Shown here piece by piece: positions 1 to 9,434 of a stretch of 64,000 bases of DNA (position 1 is its first letter; every line of letters starts with the position of its first letter). The DNA comes from CAZTUH01 sp964616175 (GTDB lineage Bacteria; Pseudomonadota; Gammaproteobacteria; Burkholderiales; Burkholderiaceae_B): positions 1 to 64,000 of the forward strand of contig CAZTUH010000002.1 of assembly GCA_964616175.1 (NCBI GenBank), written 5' to 3'. The notes under the pieces are model-generated. The model was not told where the DNA came from. It did not search any database and saw only the letters and a program-made list of their open reading frames with translations. The position numbers and the translations under genes were made by a program.

Positions 1-551
1 GGAAATGAAACTATTTCATTTCTATAAAATAATTCCTTTACATCTTTCGGTAATGCTGATGTCCCATGGATAATGGAATTTTTCATCATTCTTATGCCAG
101 GAAGTATTATACCACCTATGAAAGTCTTATCAGGCCCAACAACATCAATTGTTGTAGCAGTTCCAAAACTAGCTACGATAATTGGAGGATGTTTTTCAGG
201 AAAATGTGTGAGAACTCCAAGCATTGATAACCAACGATCAGGACCTAATTTTTGAGGATTATAATATTCATTGCTCAGATTTAATGTTTTTTTCTGAGCA
301 TATAACCATTGAATTGGACATTCATTATTTTCTAACTCTTTTGAGAGAATCTTTTCTTTATAATTTCCAGCAACATTTACTCCAAAAGATTGATATGGTT
401 TTTTGGGAAGATTTAATAGGAATTTCTTTAGTTTTAAAGAATCAAAATGTTCAAGAATCAGAACTTGTGTTTCACGAATAAAGAATTCGTTGTTAGGATA
501 GATCCAACCTATCTTTAGCCTGCTATTTCCAGAATCAATAAGAATTATCAT
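1..551 (-). CDS. coaX: Type III pantothenate kinase, 3' part cut by window edge
   Basis: CoaX (Baf) phosphorylates pantothenate in the first step of coenzyme A synthesis. Read on the minus strand from the ATG at 551, 183 codons are open to the window edge. The product begins MIILIDSGNSRLKIGW, the phosphate-binding acidic motif of the ASKHA fold, followed by GPDRW, SFGTATTID and FIGGIILPG, all hallmarks of type III pantothenate kinases. The ATG overlaps the birA stop as ATGA, so the two are translationally coupled. The birA-coaX order is common in Bordetella-type genomes. The C-terminal part (family length about 250-270 residues) lies outside the window. The family assignment is firm. Confidence 0.93.
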   Translation of the reverse strand, partial: MIILIDSGNSRLKIGWIYPNNEFFIRETQVLILEHFDSLKLKKFLLNLPKKPYQSFGVNVAGNYKEKILSKELENNECPIQWLYAQKKTLNLSNEYYNPQKLGPDRWLSMLGVLTHFPEKHPPIIVASFGTATTIDVVGPDKTFIGGIILPGIRMMKNSIIHGTSALPKDVKELFYRNEIVSF

Positions 552-1408
552 TTTTCTTGAACCTGAATTGAGATATCTCCAATAGATATAGGTTTTTTTC
601 CTAATTTAGTTTGTAAGAGCAATCGCCCTTGATTATCAATGCCACAAGCCATGCCTTTAAACAAAATTCTTCCTTGATCGATAACATTAACTTCATAGCC
701 TAAAAGAGAGTCTACTTTTTTAAACCGTGATAAAAAAAGTGGAAATTTCCTATTCTCGAAATCAGACAGCGCTAAAAACCAAGAACTTGCAATACTCGAT
801 ACTAGATTTACTAAAGAATCAGAATCGAGAATTTTTTTTGTTATTTGTGTCCAATCAGCAACTGGTCTTCTAAGTATCCTTTTTATGTATTGAGCATTTC
901 CTATGTTAAGTCCAATACCAACGATTGATGTATAGATGAATTTTTTTATTGGATTTCTTGATACTTCAACAAGCAATCCAGCAATTTTTTTTCCATCTAA
1001 TTGAATGTCATTTGGCCATTTTAATAATATTCTTGTCTTGCTTTGCTCTCCTATCAAGGAGAGCAAAGTTTCACAAGTAATCAAACCTAGCAAAGGAGAA
1101 AGAATAGGTAGTTCGAAATCAGGTATAATGATGTCAAAAGCACAGGAGAACATTAAGACTGCTCCTGGTGTATCTATCCAGGAACGGCCTGATCGCCCTC
1201 GTCCTGCTGTTTGATGATATGTTCCTAGTAACCAAGGTTTTTCAGCATAACTGTTTTCAAGGGAATGCATCATTTTTAATAGGCCACTGTTGGTTGAATT
1301 GAGAGAATCTAACCATAGAATCTCATTAAACTCAGGTAACATTTTTTTTAAAGCATTTGCCATAAATTTGGAACTACATATTTTAGATAAGCTAGGATGA
1401 ATGATCAT
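548..1408 (-). CDS. birA: Biotin--[acetyl-CoA-carboxylase] ligase, group I
   Basis: BirA activates biotin with ATP and attaches it to the biotin carboxyl carrier protein of acetyl-CoA carboxylase in the cytoplasm. The catalytic domain shows GRGRSGRSW (about residues 70-78), LKWPNDIQLDGKKIAGLL (biotin and ATP binding) and GIGLNIG. At 286 residues it lacks the N-terminal helix-turn-helix of E. coli BirA, so it should be a ligase only, not a bio-operon repressor. A start at Met16 (MANALKK) is also possible because no clear Shine-Dalgarno supports the first Met. It overlaps coaX by 4 nt. Confidence 0.93.
   Translation of the reverse strand: MIIHPSLSKICSSKFMANALKKMLPEFNEILWLDSLNSTNSGLLKMMHSLENSYAEKPWLLGTYHQTAGRGRSGRSWIDTPGAVLMFSCAFDIIIPDFELPILSPLLGLITCETLLSLIGEQSKTRILLKWPNDIQLDGKKIAGLLVEVSRNPIKKFIYTSIVGIGLNIGNAQYIKRILRRPVADWTQITKKILDSDSLVNLVSSIASSWFLALSDFENRKFPLFLSRFKKVDSLLGYEVNVIDQGRILFKGMACGIDNQGRLLLQTKLGKKPISIGDISIQVQEK
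1041..1068. repeat. Perfect 12-bp hairpin inside birA
   Basis: CTTTGCTCTCCT at 1041-1052 pairs perfectly with AGGAGAGCAAAG at 1057-1068 around a 4-nt loop. It lies in codons for the LLSLIGEQS segment, not at a gene end, so it is not an ordinary terminator. Confidence 0.8.
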
Positions 1409-1904
1409 TTATCAAATTTAAAGTTTAGTTGAACAAGTTAAAAATTTTTTTTATAAACAGCAAGTTTCAGTCTTCTTGATAATCGTTAGTCCTGATTGCT
1501 ATTTTTTATTCTTTCCTATACATACAAAGCAAGAGGATATATAACAGATAGTGAATAGAAATTCGTTGATTAGTTTGAATTCTTCTTGTCATGCATTTTA
1601 TACTTTGCAGATATTCTATCTAAGAAATTCAAGAATATATGGAATTCATATTATTAAGTTCTAAATTGTTGAACATCAGCAAAAATCTGATAAATTTTCG
1701 AGAAACAGATTATCATCCAATGATGATAGATCACATCTAGATAAAATTACTACTTTATATTTTTGGCCATTTTGGCTTGTTTCAGAATTTTCTTCTAAAT
1801 AGAACTTTTCGAAAATAATAAATATTTCTTTTATTGTAAAATCTTTTAAATTATTCGTTTTTCACTAGGAAGATTTAATATCAAGCTCTTTGTTTTTCCA
1901 AATT
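1409..1904. other. Gene-free AT-rich gap between divergent birA and dacC
   Basis: About 500 bases with no convincing open frame on either strand. It should hold the promoters for the divergent birA-coaX and dacC-dat units, but I cannot pick a convincing -35/-10 pair. A 7-bp hairpin (TATCATC/GATGATA) lies near 1711-1728. No recognisable gene remnant was seen. Confidence 0.6.
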
Positions 1905-3191
1905 ATGTTTATAAGAAATCCTACTTACATTAAGCAGTTACTTGTTGTTTTTAATCGTGTATTTTTCAATTCTTTCTCATTGTTTCTTTTGTTCTTTCCG
2001 CTAGATACATGTTTTGGAGAAAATAAAGCAGATTACAATTTTCCGACGAAAGAGTTAGATGAAAATTTCTTGAAAAGGCCTATTAGCAATTTTTCTCTCG
2101 TTTCAGTTCCTAGGATTACAGCTAAGTCATGGGTAGTTGTTGATGTTAATAGCGAACAAATAATTGGAGCATATAATCCGGAAGAAAAAATTGAACCTGC
2201 TTCATTAACAAAGATAATGACTGCTTACATTATTTTTAATGAATTAAATGAAAAACGATTGGATCTAGATCAAGAAATTCAGATTTCAGATACAGCATGG
2301 CGGACTGGAGGTTCTAGAATGTTTGTTGAACCTAGAGTTCCTGCTACAGTTCATGAGCTGGCTCAAGGAATGATTGTGCAATCAGGAAATGATGCATCAG
2401 TAGCTCTAGCTGAAGCTGTTAGTGGAAGTGAGGAATCCTTTGTTAACCTAATGAATGAACAAGCTTGTCATTTGGGTATGAAAAATACACATTTTGAAAA
2501 TTCTACAGGTCTTCCAGATCCGAAACATATTACTACAGCTATAGATTTGTCAAAACTATCTATCCGTCTTATAAAAGATCATTGCCATTTTTTTCACTAT
2601 TACAAACAAAAGAGCTTTACATATAATAATATTTCTCAGTTCAATCGCAATCGATTACTCTGGACCGATCCGACAATAGATGGAATGAAAACTGGCCATA
2701 CAGAATCAGCCGGCTATTGTCTCATTTCAACAGCTATTCGAGGTGGTCGAAGAATTTTAGCTGTTGTACTTGGTGCAGAAAGTGAAGCAATTCGAACGCA
2801 GGAAAGTTTAAAGTTATTAAATTGGAGTTTTCAAAATTTTGAAACGATAATGTTTTTAGAAAAACATGAGAAAGTTTTGGAGACAAGAGTTTGGGAAGGA
2901 AAGAAAAGCAAAATAGCTCTTGGATCTGAAAATCTTTTTTGGTTAACAATCCCAAGAGGGCGTTACAAAGATGTGAGTTCGTGTGTAATTCTCAAAGATC
3001 CTGTTGTAGCTCCTTTGAATAAAGGTGAATCAGTTGGTGTGATAGAAATCATATTAGATGAAAAGATTTTGCGATCTGATCCATTGGTGACTCTCGAATC
3101 AATAGAAAGAAGTAGGTTATTTAAACGGTTATTAGATTCAATGATTCGTTGGTTGGGGAAAAAAAATGTTTTTTTCGAGAAGATCTGCTAG
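1905..3191 (+). CDS. dacC: D-alanyl-D-alanine carboxypeptidase (PBP5/6 type)
   Basis: A low-molecular-weight penicillin-binding protein that trims the terminal D-Ala from peptidoglycan stem peptides in the periplasm. The peptidase S11 triad is complete: PASLTK (SxxK), VQSGNDAS (SxN) and DGMKTGHT (KTG). A hydrophobic signal segment precedes the mature region around residues 10-38, and the C-terminal beta domain plus a cationic amphipathic tail (SMIRWLGKKNVFFEK) suit membrane-surface anchoring. The ATG at 1905 is preferred over an in-frame TTG at 1890. It is followed 84 bp later by dat, which supplies D-amino acids, so both serve wall metabolism. dacA is an equally valid name. Confidence 0.92.
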   Translation: MFIRNPTYIKQLLVVFNRVFFNSFSLFLLFFPLDTCFGENKADYNFPTKELDENFLKRPISNFSLVSVPRITAKSWVVVDVNSEQIIGAYNPEEKIEPASLTKIMTAYIIFNELNEKRLDLDQEIQISDTAWRTGGSRMFVEPRVPATVHELAQGMIVQSGNDASVALAEAVSGSEESFVNLMNEQACHLGMKNTHFENSTGLPDPKHITTAIDLSKLSIRLIKDHCHFFHYYKQKSFTYNNISQFNRNRLLWTDPTIDGMKTGHTESAGYCLISTAIRGGRRILAVVLGAESEAIRTQESLKLLNWSFQNFETIMFLEKHEKVLETRVWEGKKSKIALGSENLFWLTIPRGRYKDVSSCVILKDPVVAPLNKGESVGVIEIILDEKILRSDPLVTLESIERSRLFKRLLDSMIRWLGKKNVFFEKIC

Positions 3192-3275
3192 GAGTTCCTA
3201 TTACGGAGAAAATCTCAATATAATCAAAAAATTTTAAGAAGAATCCAGATTTAGCTAATTAAGGAGTGTCTTTCG

Positions 3276-4142
3276 ATGGTTCCAGGAATATGTAATAACA
3301 GTCAAGTTTATTTGAATGGTCGATTCATGCCAATTGAAGAGGCAAAAATTTCTGTTTTGGATCGAGGATTTATTTTTGGTGATGGAGTATATGAGGTTAT
3401 CCCAGTATATAGAAGGAAACCATTCTGTTTGAAACAACATATTAGCAGATTTGAAAGTAGTATATCTGAATTGAAGATTAATTCTTCCATGACTAAAGAA
3501 AAATGGATTAGCATAATCTACCAATTGATCAACAAATCAGAATATTTAAACACTTGGATTTATTTACAAGTAACCAGGGGTTCCTATAGAAGAGAGCATG
3601 CTTTTCCTGAAAAGGATATCCCTGCTACAATATTTGCCATGATTTATCCATTTGATCCACCAAGTGAAGAGACTCGTTGCAAAGGGCTGGAAGCTATTGG
3701 AATACCTGATAAACGTTGGTTGCATTGTAATATTAAATCAATATCCCTACTTGGTAATGTTTTAGCAAAACAAAAAGCTGTTGAAGCCAATGTGGATGAG
3801 GTTTTACAATTTCGGGATGGAATCCTAACTGAGGGTTCTTCTTCCAACATTTGGTTAGTTTCTTCAGGAAAGCTTTTAGCTCCAGTAAATGGTAACCTAA
3901 TTTTGGAAGGAGTTCGATATAATCTTCTCATTGAACTAGCTAGGAAAATTGGAATCTCGTTTGAAGCTCGAGATTTATCAGAAATTGATGTAATAACTGC
4001 TGATGAATTAATCTTGACTTCTGCTTTGAAAGAAATTCTCCCAATAGTAAAGTACAATAATAAAATTGTTGGTAATGGAGTGCCAGGCCCTGTTTTTCTT
4101 CAGTTAAGATCTGCTTATGATTCTCTTCTGTCTACGCTATAA
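3276..4142 (+). CDS. dat: D-amino acid transaminase (class IV aminotransferase)
   Basis: A 288-residue PLP enzyme of fold type IV, related to D-alanine transaminase and branched-chain aminotransferase. It would interconvert D-Ala and D-Glu with their keto acids. Visible features are the N-terminal VYLNGRFMPIEEAKISVLDRG, typical of D-amino acid transaminases, the PLP lysine in IKSISLLGNVLAKQKA, and LTEGSSSNIW at the cofactor phosphate site. AAGGAG lies 10 nt upstream of the ATG. It follows dacC in the same direction, as in other Burkholderiales, where lipB usually comes next; lipB is not here. The exact substrate (D-Ala versus branched-chain) is inferred from motif and context. Confidence 0.88.
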   Translation: MVPGICNNSQVYLNGRFMPIEEAKISVLDRGFIFGDGVYEVIPVYRRKPFCLKQHISRFESSISELKINSSMTKEKWISIIYQLINKSEYLNTWIYLQVTRGSYRREHAFPEKDIPATIFAMIYPFDPPSEETRCKGLEAIGIPDKRWLHCNIKSISLLGNVLAKQKAVEANVDEVLQFRDGILTEGSSSNIWLVSSGKLLAPVNGNLILEGVRYNLLIELARKIGISFEARDLSEIDVITADELILTSALKEILPIVKYNNKIVGNGVPGPVFLQLRSAYDSLLSTL

Positions 4143-4232
4143 TTGATTAGCTAATAATCTTAGCAAGACCGAAAAATTGATTTTCTTGGGAATTATGCTA
4201 TCTAGCAGGTTTTTCAATAAAAACCGGATTTC

Positions 4233-4274
4233 TTAATGAAAGAAATATGATGCTAAATCAATTTCTTTCATTAA
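4233..4274. terminator. Bidirectional hairpin between convergent dat and hslU
   Basis: TTAATGAAAGAAAT at 4233-4246 is the exact reverse complement of 4261-4274 (14 bp, 14-nt loop). The right arm covers the hslU stop codon (4271-4273). A second, smaller GGTTTTT/AAAAACC hairpin lies just to the left near 4208-4225. Position between two gene ends facing each other suggests a terminator for both; the T-tract is weak. Confidence 0.55.
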
Positions 4275-5599
4275 AGAATATATTTTACTAGATCTTGATT
4301 AGTAGTGGTTTCTGAGAATTTTTCATCAACGTGGGCAGAATTGATGATAACTTTGTTTCCTCTACTTGATTCAGTATCGAATGATAAATCTTCAAGCAAC
4401 GTTTCCATGACAGTATAAAGACGTCTTGCTCCAATGTTTTCAATAGATTCATTGACTGAGAATGCTAATTCTGCTAGTTTTTCTATTCCCTCTTTTGTAA
4501 ATTCCAATTCAACTTCTTCAGTTGACATTAATGCTGAATATTGTTTTGTTAAAGATGCATCTGTATCTGATAGGATTCGAAAAAAATCTTTCGAAGATAA
4601 AGAGTCTAATTCAACCCTAATAGGAAACCTTCCCTGCAATTCAGGGATTAGATCAGAAGGCTTGGCAAGATGAAATGCTCCAGAAGCAATGAATAAAATA
4701 TGATCAGTTCGGACCATTCCATATCTAGTATTAACTGTTGTTCCTTCAACAAGAGGAAGTAAATCCCGTTGTACTCCTTGCCGAGAAACATCAGAACTTA
4801 CGGTTTCCTGACGAGCTACTATCTTATCAATTTCGTCGAGAAAAACTATTCCAGTTTGCTCAACTTTTTCAATAGCTGCGGATCGTATGTCATCATCATT
4901 AATGCGTTTTGCAACCTCTTCATCTGTAATTATTTTCAGAGCTTCCTTGACTTTCATTTTTTTTAGATGTTTCTTATCATGCATAATGCCTGCAAACATC
5001 CCGCGCAATTGTTCTGCTATTTCTTCCATGCCAGGGGGAGTCATCACGTCAAATTGTGGAACTGTAGTTGCTACATTTATCTCAATTTCTAATGCATCTA
5101 ATGATCCTTCGCGCAATCGTTTTCGGAATGTCTGCTTTGCTAAGTTCTCGGTTTCTCCTTTCTCTTCCTTATTTTTATCTGGTGGTACCAATACATTTAG
5201 AACTCGTTCCTCTGCAACATTTTCTGCTTGAGTGCGGACTCTATGAATTTCTTGCTCACGTGTTTGCTTGACTGAATATTCTGTCAAATCACGGATAATA
5301 GTATCAACATCTCTTCCAACGTATCCAACCTCTGTAAATTTTGTAGCTTCTACTTTGACAAAAGGAGCATTAACAAGTTTAGCAAGTCTTCTTGCGATCT
5401 CTGTTTTTCCAACACCAGTTGGTCCAATCATTAGTATATTTTTTGGATGTATTTCATGGCGCAGTTTTTCAGGAACTTGTTGGCGTCGCCAACGATTGCG
5501 CAGAGCAATAGCAACTGCTTTCTTCGCTTTGTGCTGTCCTACAATATATTTATCTAATTCTAAGACGATATCCTTGGGGATCATATTATTAATAGACAT
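4271..5599 (-). CDS. hslU: ATP-dependent protease ATPase subunit HslU
   Basis: The AAA+ unfoldase of the HslUV (ClpYQ) protease. It unfolds substrates and threads them into the HslV chamber in the cytoplasm. From MSINNMIPKDIVLELDKYIV the protein is 442 residues, the family length; an in-frame extension of 25 residues upstream overlaps hslV and is unlikely to be used. Visible are Walker A GPTGVGKTE, the pore loop GYVGRD, Walker B IVFLDEIDKI, the sensor and arginine region NIGARRLYTVME and the C-terminal DLVKYIL tail that docks into HslV. It lies 71 bp after hslV in one operon. Confidence 0.97.
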   Translation of the reverse strand: MSINNMIPKDIVLELDKYIVGQHKAKKAVAIALRNRWRRQQVPEKLRHEIHPKNILMIGPTGVGKTEIARRLAKLVNAPFVKVEATKFTEVGYVGRDVDTIIRDLTEYSVKQTREQEIHRVRTQAENVAEERVLNVLVPPDKNKEEKGETENLAKQTFRKRLREGSLDALEIEINVATTVPQFDVMTPPGMEEIAEQLRGMFAGIMHDKKHLKKMKVKEALKIITDEEVAKRINDDDIRSAAIEKVEQTGIVFLDEIDKIVARQETVSSDVSRQGVQRDLLPLVEGTTVNTRYGMVRTDHILFIASGAFHLAKPSDLIPELQGRFPIRVELDSLSSKDFFRILSDTDASLTKQYSALMSTEEVELEFTKEGIEKLAELAFSVNESIENIGARRLYTVMETLLEDLSFDTESSRGNKVIINSAHVDEKFSETTTNQDLVKYIL

Positions 5600-5670
5600 G
5601 TAAAAATCCCTATTTTTAGAAAAAAGTGAAAAGCATATTTTTTTTAGAATTTCGACCAGAAACTTGAAAT

Positions 5671-6210
5671 TCAACTATTTAATACTTCAACAATATGATT
5701 CTGATTCGAGTAAATGCATAAATTTCCAGCTATTTCTAGTGATTTTTTAACTATATCAGCTGGAGTTAGGTGTGTATTGTTTAATAATCCTATAGCTGCT
5801 GCTTGTGCATAAGCTCCTCCAGAACCAATAGCAGCTAAGCCAAATTCTGGTTCCAAAACATCTCCAGTTCCAGAAAGCATCAAGGTATGCTCATAGTCTG
5901 CAACTATGAGCATAGCTTCTAATTTTCGCAGTACTCGATCTGTCCTCCAATCCCGTGTCAATTCTACTGCTGCTCGAACTAGATTTCCTTGATGTTTTTC
6001 TAATTTTGATTCAAATCGTTCTTGCAGAGTAAAAGCATCAGCTGTTGCTCCAGCAAACCCTGCCAAAACTTTTCCTTGATAAAGCTTTCTTACTTTGCAA
6101 CCAGTACTTTTTATAACAATGTTGCCAAGAGTGACTTGACCATCTGCTCCTAATGCTACCTGGTCCTTTCGGCGAACACAGATTACAGTGGTAGCATGAA
6201 AATTTTCCAT
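5671..6210 (-). CDS. hslV: ATP-dependent protease peptidase subunit HslV
   Basis: The Thr-dependent peptidase that forms the double-hexamer core of HslUV. After the short propeptide MENFHA comes TTVICVRR, where the first Thr becomes the catalytic N-terminal residue. DGQVTLGNIVIK, VLAGFAGATADAFTLQERFE, HQGNLVRAAVEL and AIGSGGAYAQAAA are conserved. Length 179 is normal. The propeptide resembles that of Bordetella-type proteins more than E. coli. AGGAAA precedes the ATG. It is the first gene of the hslVU pair. Confidence 0.97.
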   Translation of the reverse strand: MENFHATTVICVRRKDQVALGADGQVTLGNIVIKSTGCKVRKLYQGKVLAGFAGATADAFTLQERFESKLEKHQGNLVRAAVELTRDWRTDRVLRKLEAMLIVADYEHTLMLSGTGDVLEPEFGLAAIGSGGAYAQAAAIGLLNNTHLTPADIVKKSLEIAGNLCIYSNQNHIVEVLNS

Positions 6211-6542
6211 AATTTTTCCTTGAAAAAAGAGAAAAATGCAACCATTTTAAAGAAAAATCAAGATGCTCTAATATACAATTTAGATTATTAGTTTTATTTA
6301 GAAGCTTCTAGAAACCTAATATGAATTGGGTGAAGGATGCATAATCTCCATATACTTTTAGTAAGCAACCTATGAAATTCTACTTTTTTTTACATATTCA
6401 ATAAATTTTTTTAAATTTAAAAAAAATCTAGAAATCTCTTTATTCATGTATGTAAAGAGCTCAGAGGTCAAAAAAACTATCTTGGATTTTTAATCCTTCT
6501 TATTTTTCTTGTTTATAGTGTTTTGAATGCTAATTTTTTAGA
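6211..6542. other. AT-rich gap between dksA and hslV
   Basis: No gene is seen. It contains a 20-bp AT-only palindrome at 6406-6425 (seven T, AAATTT, seven A) that could help terminate dksA transcripts or simply reflect low complexity, and it must carry the promoter of hslVU. No remnant is recognisable. Confidence 0.55.
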
Positions 6543-7004
6543 CTAACTGCTGTACAATTTTTTTCTCATTTCACGTCTTTCTTGTGCTTCTAGGGAAAGA
6601 GTGGCTGTGGGACGAGCAAGAAGTCTTGGAATTCCAATTGGTTCTCCTGTTTCTTCACACCAACCATATTCTCCATTTGCAATTCGTTCAATGGATTGCT
6701 GCACTTTTCTCAAGAGTTTTCTTTCTCGGTCTCGAGTTCTTAATTCAAGAGCATGTTCTTCCTCTATAGATGCTCTATCAGCAGGATCAGGAACAAATTG
6801 TGTTTCTCTTAAATGTTCAGTTGTGGTTCCTGCATTTAATAGGATTTCTTGTTTTAGATTTTTCAACTTTTCATTAAAAAAAGCTAATTGACGTTCATTC
6901 ATATAATCATTTTCAGACATTGACAGTAATTCTTTTTCATCTGGAATGTCTATTTGATTCTCTCGATTGTTGAATTTCTCAATTTTTAATTTTTTAATAG
7001 CCAT
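6543..7004 (-). CDS. dksA: RNA polymerase-binding transcription factor DksA (one-Cys type)
   Basis: DksA binds the RNA polymerase secondary channel and works with ppGpp to reset transcription in starvation. The coiled coil runs over about residues 38-105, with DPADRASIEEE containing the tip Asp and Ala residues. The C-terminal zinc-finger region reads GWCEETGEPIGIPRLLARP and then TLSLEAQERRE, so only the first of the four E. coli zinc cysteines is kept. This matches the cysteine-poor DksA variant known from other proteobacteria. Length 153. It follows the CobW-type GTPase by 67 bp and is probably co-transcribed with it. Confidence 0.95.
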   Translation of the reverse strand: MAIKKLKIEKFNNRENQIDIPDEKELLSMSENDYMNERQLAFFNEKLKNLKQEILLNAGTTTEHLRETQFVPDPADRASIEEEHALELRTRDRERKLLRKVQQSIERIANGEYGWCEETGEPIGIPRLLARPTATLSLEAQERREMRKKLYSS

Positions 7005-7071
7005 AGAATATAGTTCCCTGATGACCTAATCTTATACGCATAAATTTTTTTCTTTGTTTAAGATATAGTTA

Positions 7072-8097
7072 TTAATAATTCTTTATCTCAGAAAGACAGT
7101 TTTCTAAACCCTGCAAAATAATATCATTGGGTAGTTTCCGACCAATAAATACCATTTTTGTAGATGGTTGTTCAGAAAATAACCATTGCTCTCCAGGTTC
7201 TGTTCCTATCATCATGTGTACACCTTGCAATAACATTCTACAGGTCATTCCTCTAATATAAAGAATTCCTTTATATCGAAATAAATCAGGTCCATAAGTT
7301 TGAACCATTTTTTCCAAAAATTCTTCTAATAATTGAGATTCAAACGGTTTGTTAGATCGAAATACAAAAGTTCCTATTTCATCGTTGTGATTCTTATGAG
7401 CAGAATAATTACTATTCAATAGATGGTTACATTTTTTTTCAGAAGATTCCTTTTCCAAAAAATCAGGGTTTAACTCGAGAATTTCATCTAAATTAAATCC
7501 ATTGACATTTAGAATAAGCTTCAAATCTATTTTCCCAAAGTTAACAGATGAAATTAGAGCCTGCGGATTGATTCTTGTTAATCGAGAATATAAATTTTTG
7601 TATTTTTCATTGGTAACCAAGTCTTTTTTGGAAATTAAAATTCGATCAGCAAAGCCTATTTGTTTTTGAGAACAATTTTGTGTATCTAGTGTTTGCATTC
7701 CATGTTTTGCATCAACTACAGTAATAATTGCATCTAATCGAAAATTTTCAGCAATTTCATTGTCCGCGAAAAAGGTTTGACATATAGGAGTTGGATCTGC
7801 TAATCCAGTTGTTTCAATGATGATTCGTTCAAAAAAAATTTTTCCAATATCACGTTTTTCTTTTAGCTGTAACAATGCCTGTATTAGGTCTCCATGAATG
7901 TTGCAGCAAATACATCCGTTAGATAGTTCAACTATTTTTTCATTATCTTTCAATAAAATTTCATTATCAATGCTCTCAGCACCATATTCATTTTCGATAA
8001 TTGCTAATCGAGATCCATGAAATTCATTTAAAATTTTTTTTAGAAGAGTAGTTTTTCCAGCTCCAAGAAAACCAGTAAGAATAGTAGTAGGTATCAT
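7072..8097 (-). CDS. CobW/COG0523-family GTP-binding metallochaperone
   Basis: A G3E-family P-loop GTPase likely to handle zinc or another divalent metal. From the ATG at 8097 it starts MIPTTILTGFLGAGKTTLL (Walker A), then IENEYGAESIDNEIL, the metal-binding GCICC motif, an ETTGLADP switch, and SKKDLV, a variant of the NKxD guanine-recognition motif. The CobW C-terminal domain covers about residues 230-340. A longer frame exists upstream to 8187 but has no family similarity. The location next to dksA matches the Burkholderiales GTPase often linked to zinc homeostasis. The metal is not knowable from sequence. Confidence 0.88.
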   Translation of the reverse strand: MIPTTILTGFLGAGKTTLLKKILNEFHGSRLAIIENEYGAESIDNEILLKDNEKIVELSNGCICCNIHGDLIQALLQLKEKRDIGKIFFERIIIETTGLADPTPICQTFFADNEIAENFRLDAIITVVDAKHGMQTLDTQNCSQKQIGFADRILISKKDLVTNEKYKNLYSRLTRINPQALISSVNFGKIDLKLILNVNGFNLDEILELNPDFLEKESSEKKCNHLLNSNYSAHKNHNDEIGTFVFRSNKPFESQLLEEFLEKMVQTYGPDLFRYKGILYIRGMTCRMLLQGVHMMIGTEPGEQWLFSEQPSTKMVFIGRKLPNDIILQGLENCLSEIKNY

Positions 8098-8483
8098 TTT
8101 TTGATTTTGAATTAGAAAAATTCTTAAAAAAGCATAGTGTCTAATATTTTTTTTGTTAAAAAAAGTTAAATCTTTGAAAGAATACAATACTAGCGTATGA
8201 TTACAGCATAATCACGATCCATAATCAAATTCTAAAAAAGGCTTGTTATATATAAACTATCAAATAAAATTCCTGAAAATTTTATATAGAAGAAGAGTTT
8301 TCTTTTTCTTTTAGAATGCATTTAACATAAGAATGTCAAAAACTAATAATATTCCCCTTTTTTTCTTAAAATGCATGAATAAATAATGTGTAGTGAACGA
8401 TTTTCATTGTTAATATGACTGCAATTAATTTGGTCTATATATAAAAATCTCAAGGTAAAAGTAAAGACTTTTTTCAAAAATAT
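8098..8483. other. Gene-free gap between dapF and the CobW-type gene
   Basis: No open frame or RNA seen. In related bacteria I recall a DUF484 protein gene and xerC between dapF and this point; neither is recognisable, so the gap may be the scar of their loss (inference). It should include the promoter of the cobW-dksA unit. Confidence 0.5.
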
Positions 8484-9428
8484 TTAATTGTTGCTAATAA
8501 ATGAACAATCATTTGATCTAGAAAATATAGACGGTCTAGAATTTTTAAGGAGATTGTTTATTTTTACAGACCCCTCGAATACTGAAAAAACAGGTCCTGT
8601 CATGTATAGACTTTCATTCCAAATGACAGATAAAATCCCTCCTTTCATGCAAACTTCGACTGGGGAATTTAGTAAACCTCTCCGAATTCCACTAACAGCT
8701 GCAGCACAAGCTCCTGTTCCGCAAGATAGAGTTTCCCCCACCCCTCTTTCATAAACACGTAGAAAGATTTTCTGTCTATTTTTTATTTCCATAAAACCAA
8801 CATTAACTTGATTAGGAAATCTAGGATGCTGTTGTATAGCAGAACCTAATTTTTGAATATTGATTTCATCTAAATCTTTTACAACTACTACAGCATGTGG
8901 ATTGGAAATGGATAAAACAGAAAATCTCATTATATCAAGAGTAGGGATTCCAAAGTCCAAATTCCATAATTTTTCTCCAACTTGCATTTCTGCATGGAGT
9001 CCATTTGACTCAAATGGTAAAGACTTGGGTTCAAATGAAATTTTTCCCATATCTACTATGATTCTCTTTTCTTGATCTTCTTTAAGAGTAAAAATTCCAC
9101 TTTGGATTTCAACATTCAAGGGATTTTTCTCAGATAAGCCCTGGTCATATATAAACCTAGCAAAACAGCGTGCTCCATTTCCGCAATGCTCTACTTCATT
9201 TCCATCGGAATTAAATATTCTATAACGGAAATCTGCATCGGGGGTTTCTGAAACTTGCACTAATAAAATTTGGTCTGCTCCAATACCAAAATTCCGATCA
9301 GCTAAAATACGAGCTCGTTCAGGTGTCATCAAAATTAATTGATTGATGGCATCTAAAACAACAAAATCATTCCCTGCTCCATGCATTTTTGTGAATTTCC
9401 AAATTTCCTGAGAGTTTTGATTATTCAT
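8484..9428 (-). CDS. dapF: Diaminopimelate epimerase
   Basis: Converts LL- to meso-diaminopimelate for lysine and peptidoglycan synthesis, using a two-cysteine acid-base pair. The first Cys is in EHCGNGARC and the second in LSCGTGACA; MHGAGNDFVVLD at the N-terminus and NPHAVV also fit. At 314 residues it is about 35 longer than E. coli DapF, because of a polar C-terminal tail (SRPSIFSRSNDCSFISNN) of no evident function. It lies 6 bp after the acyltransferase gene, so the two form one operon. Confidence 0.95.
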   Translation of the reverse strand: MNNQNSQEIWKFTKMHGAGNDFVVLDAINQLILMTPERARILADRNFGIGADQILLVQVSETPDADFRYRIFNSDGNEVEHCGNGARCFARFIYDQGLSEKNPLNVEIQSGIFTLKEDQEKRIIVDMGKISFEPKSLPFESNGLHAEMQVGEKLWNLDFGIPTLDIMRFSVLSISNPHAVVVVKDLDEINIQKLGSAIQQHPRFPNQVNVGFMEIKNRQKIFLRVYERGVGETLSCGTGACAAAVSGIRRGLLNSPVEVCMKGGILSVIWNESLYMTGPVFSVFEGSVKINNLLKNSRPSIFSRSNDCSFISNN

Positions 9429-9434
9429 TATTTT

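Noticed and set aside
73..481. Two plus-strand frames at the left edge
   Set aside because: They lie antisense to coaX, whose minus-strand frame shows clear kinase motifs; the plus frames have none.
6406..6425. 20-bp AT-only palindrome as a regulatory site
   Set aside because: It is a low-complexity T/A run and easily arises by chance at this base composition.
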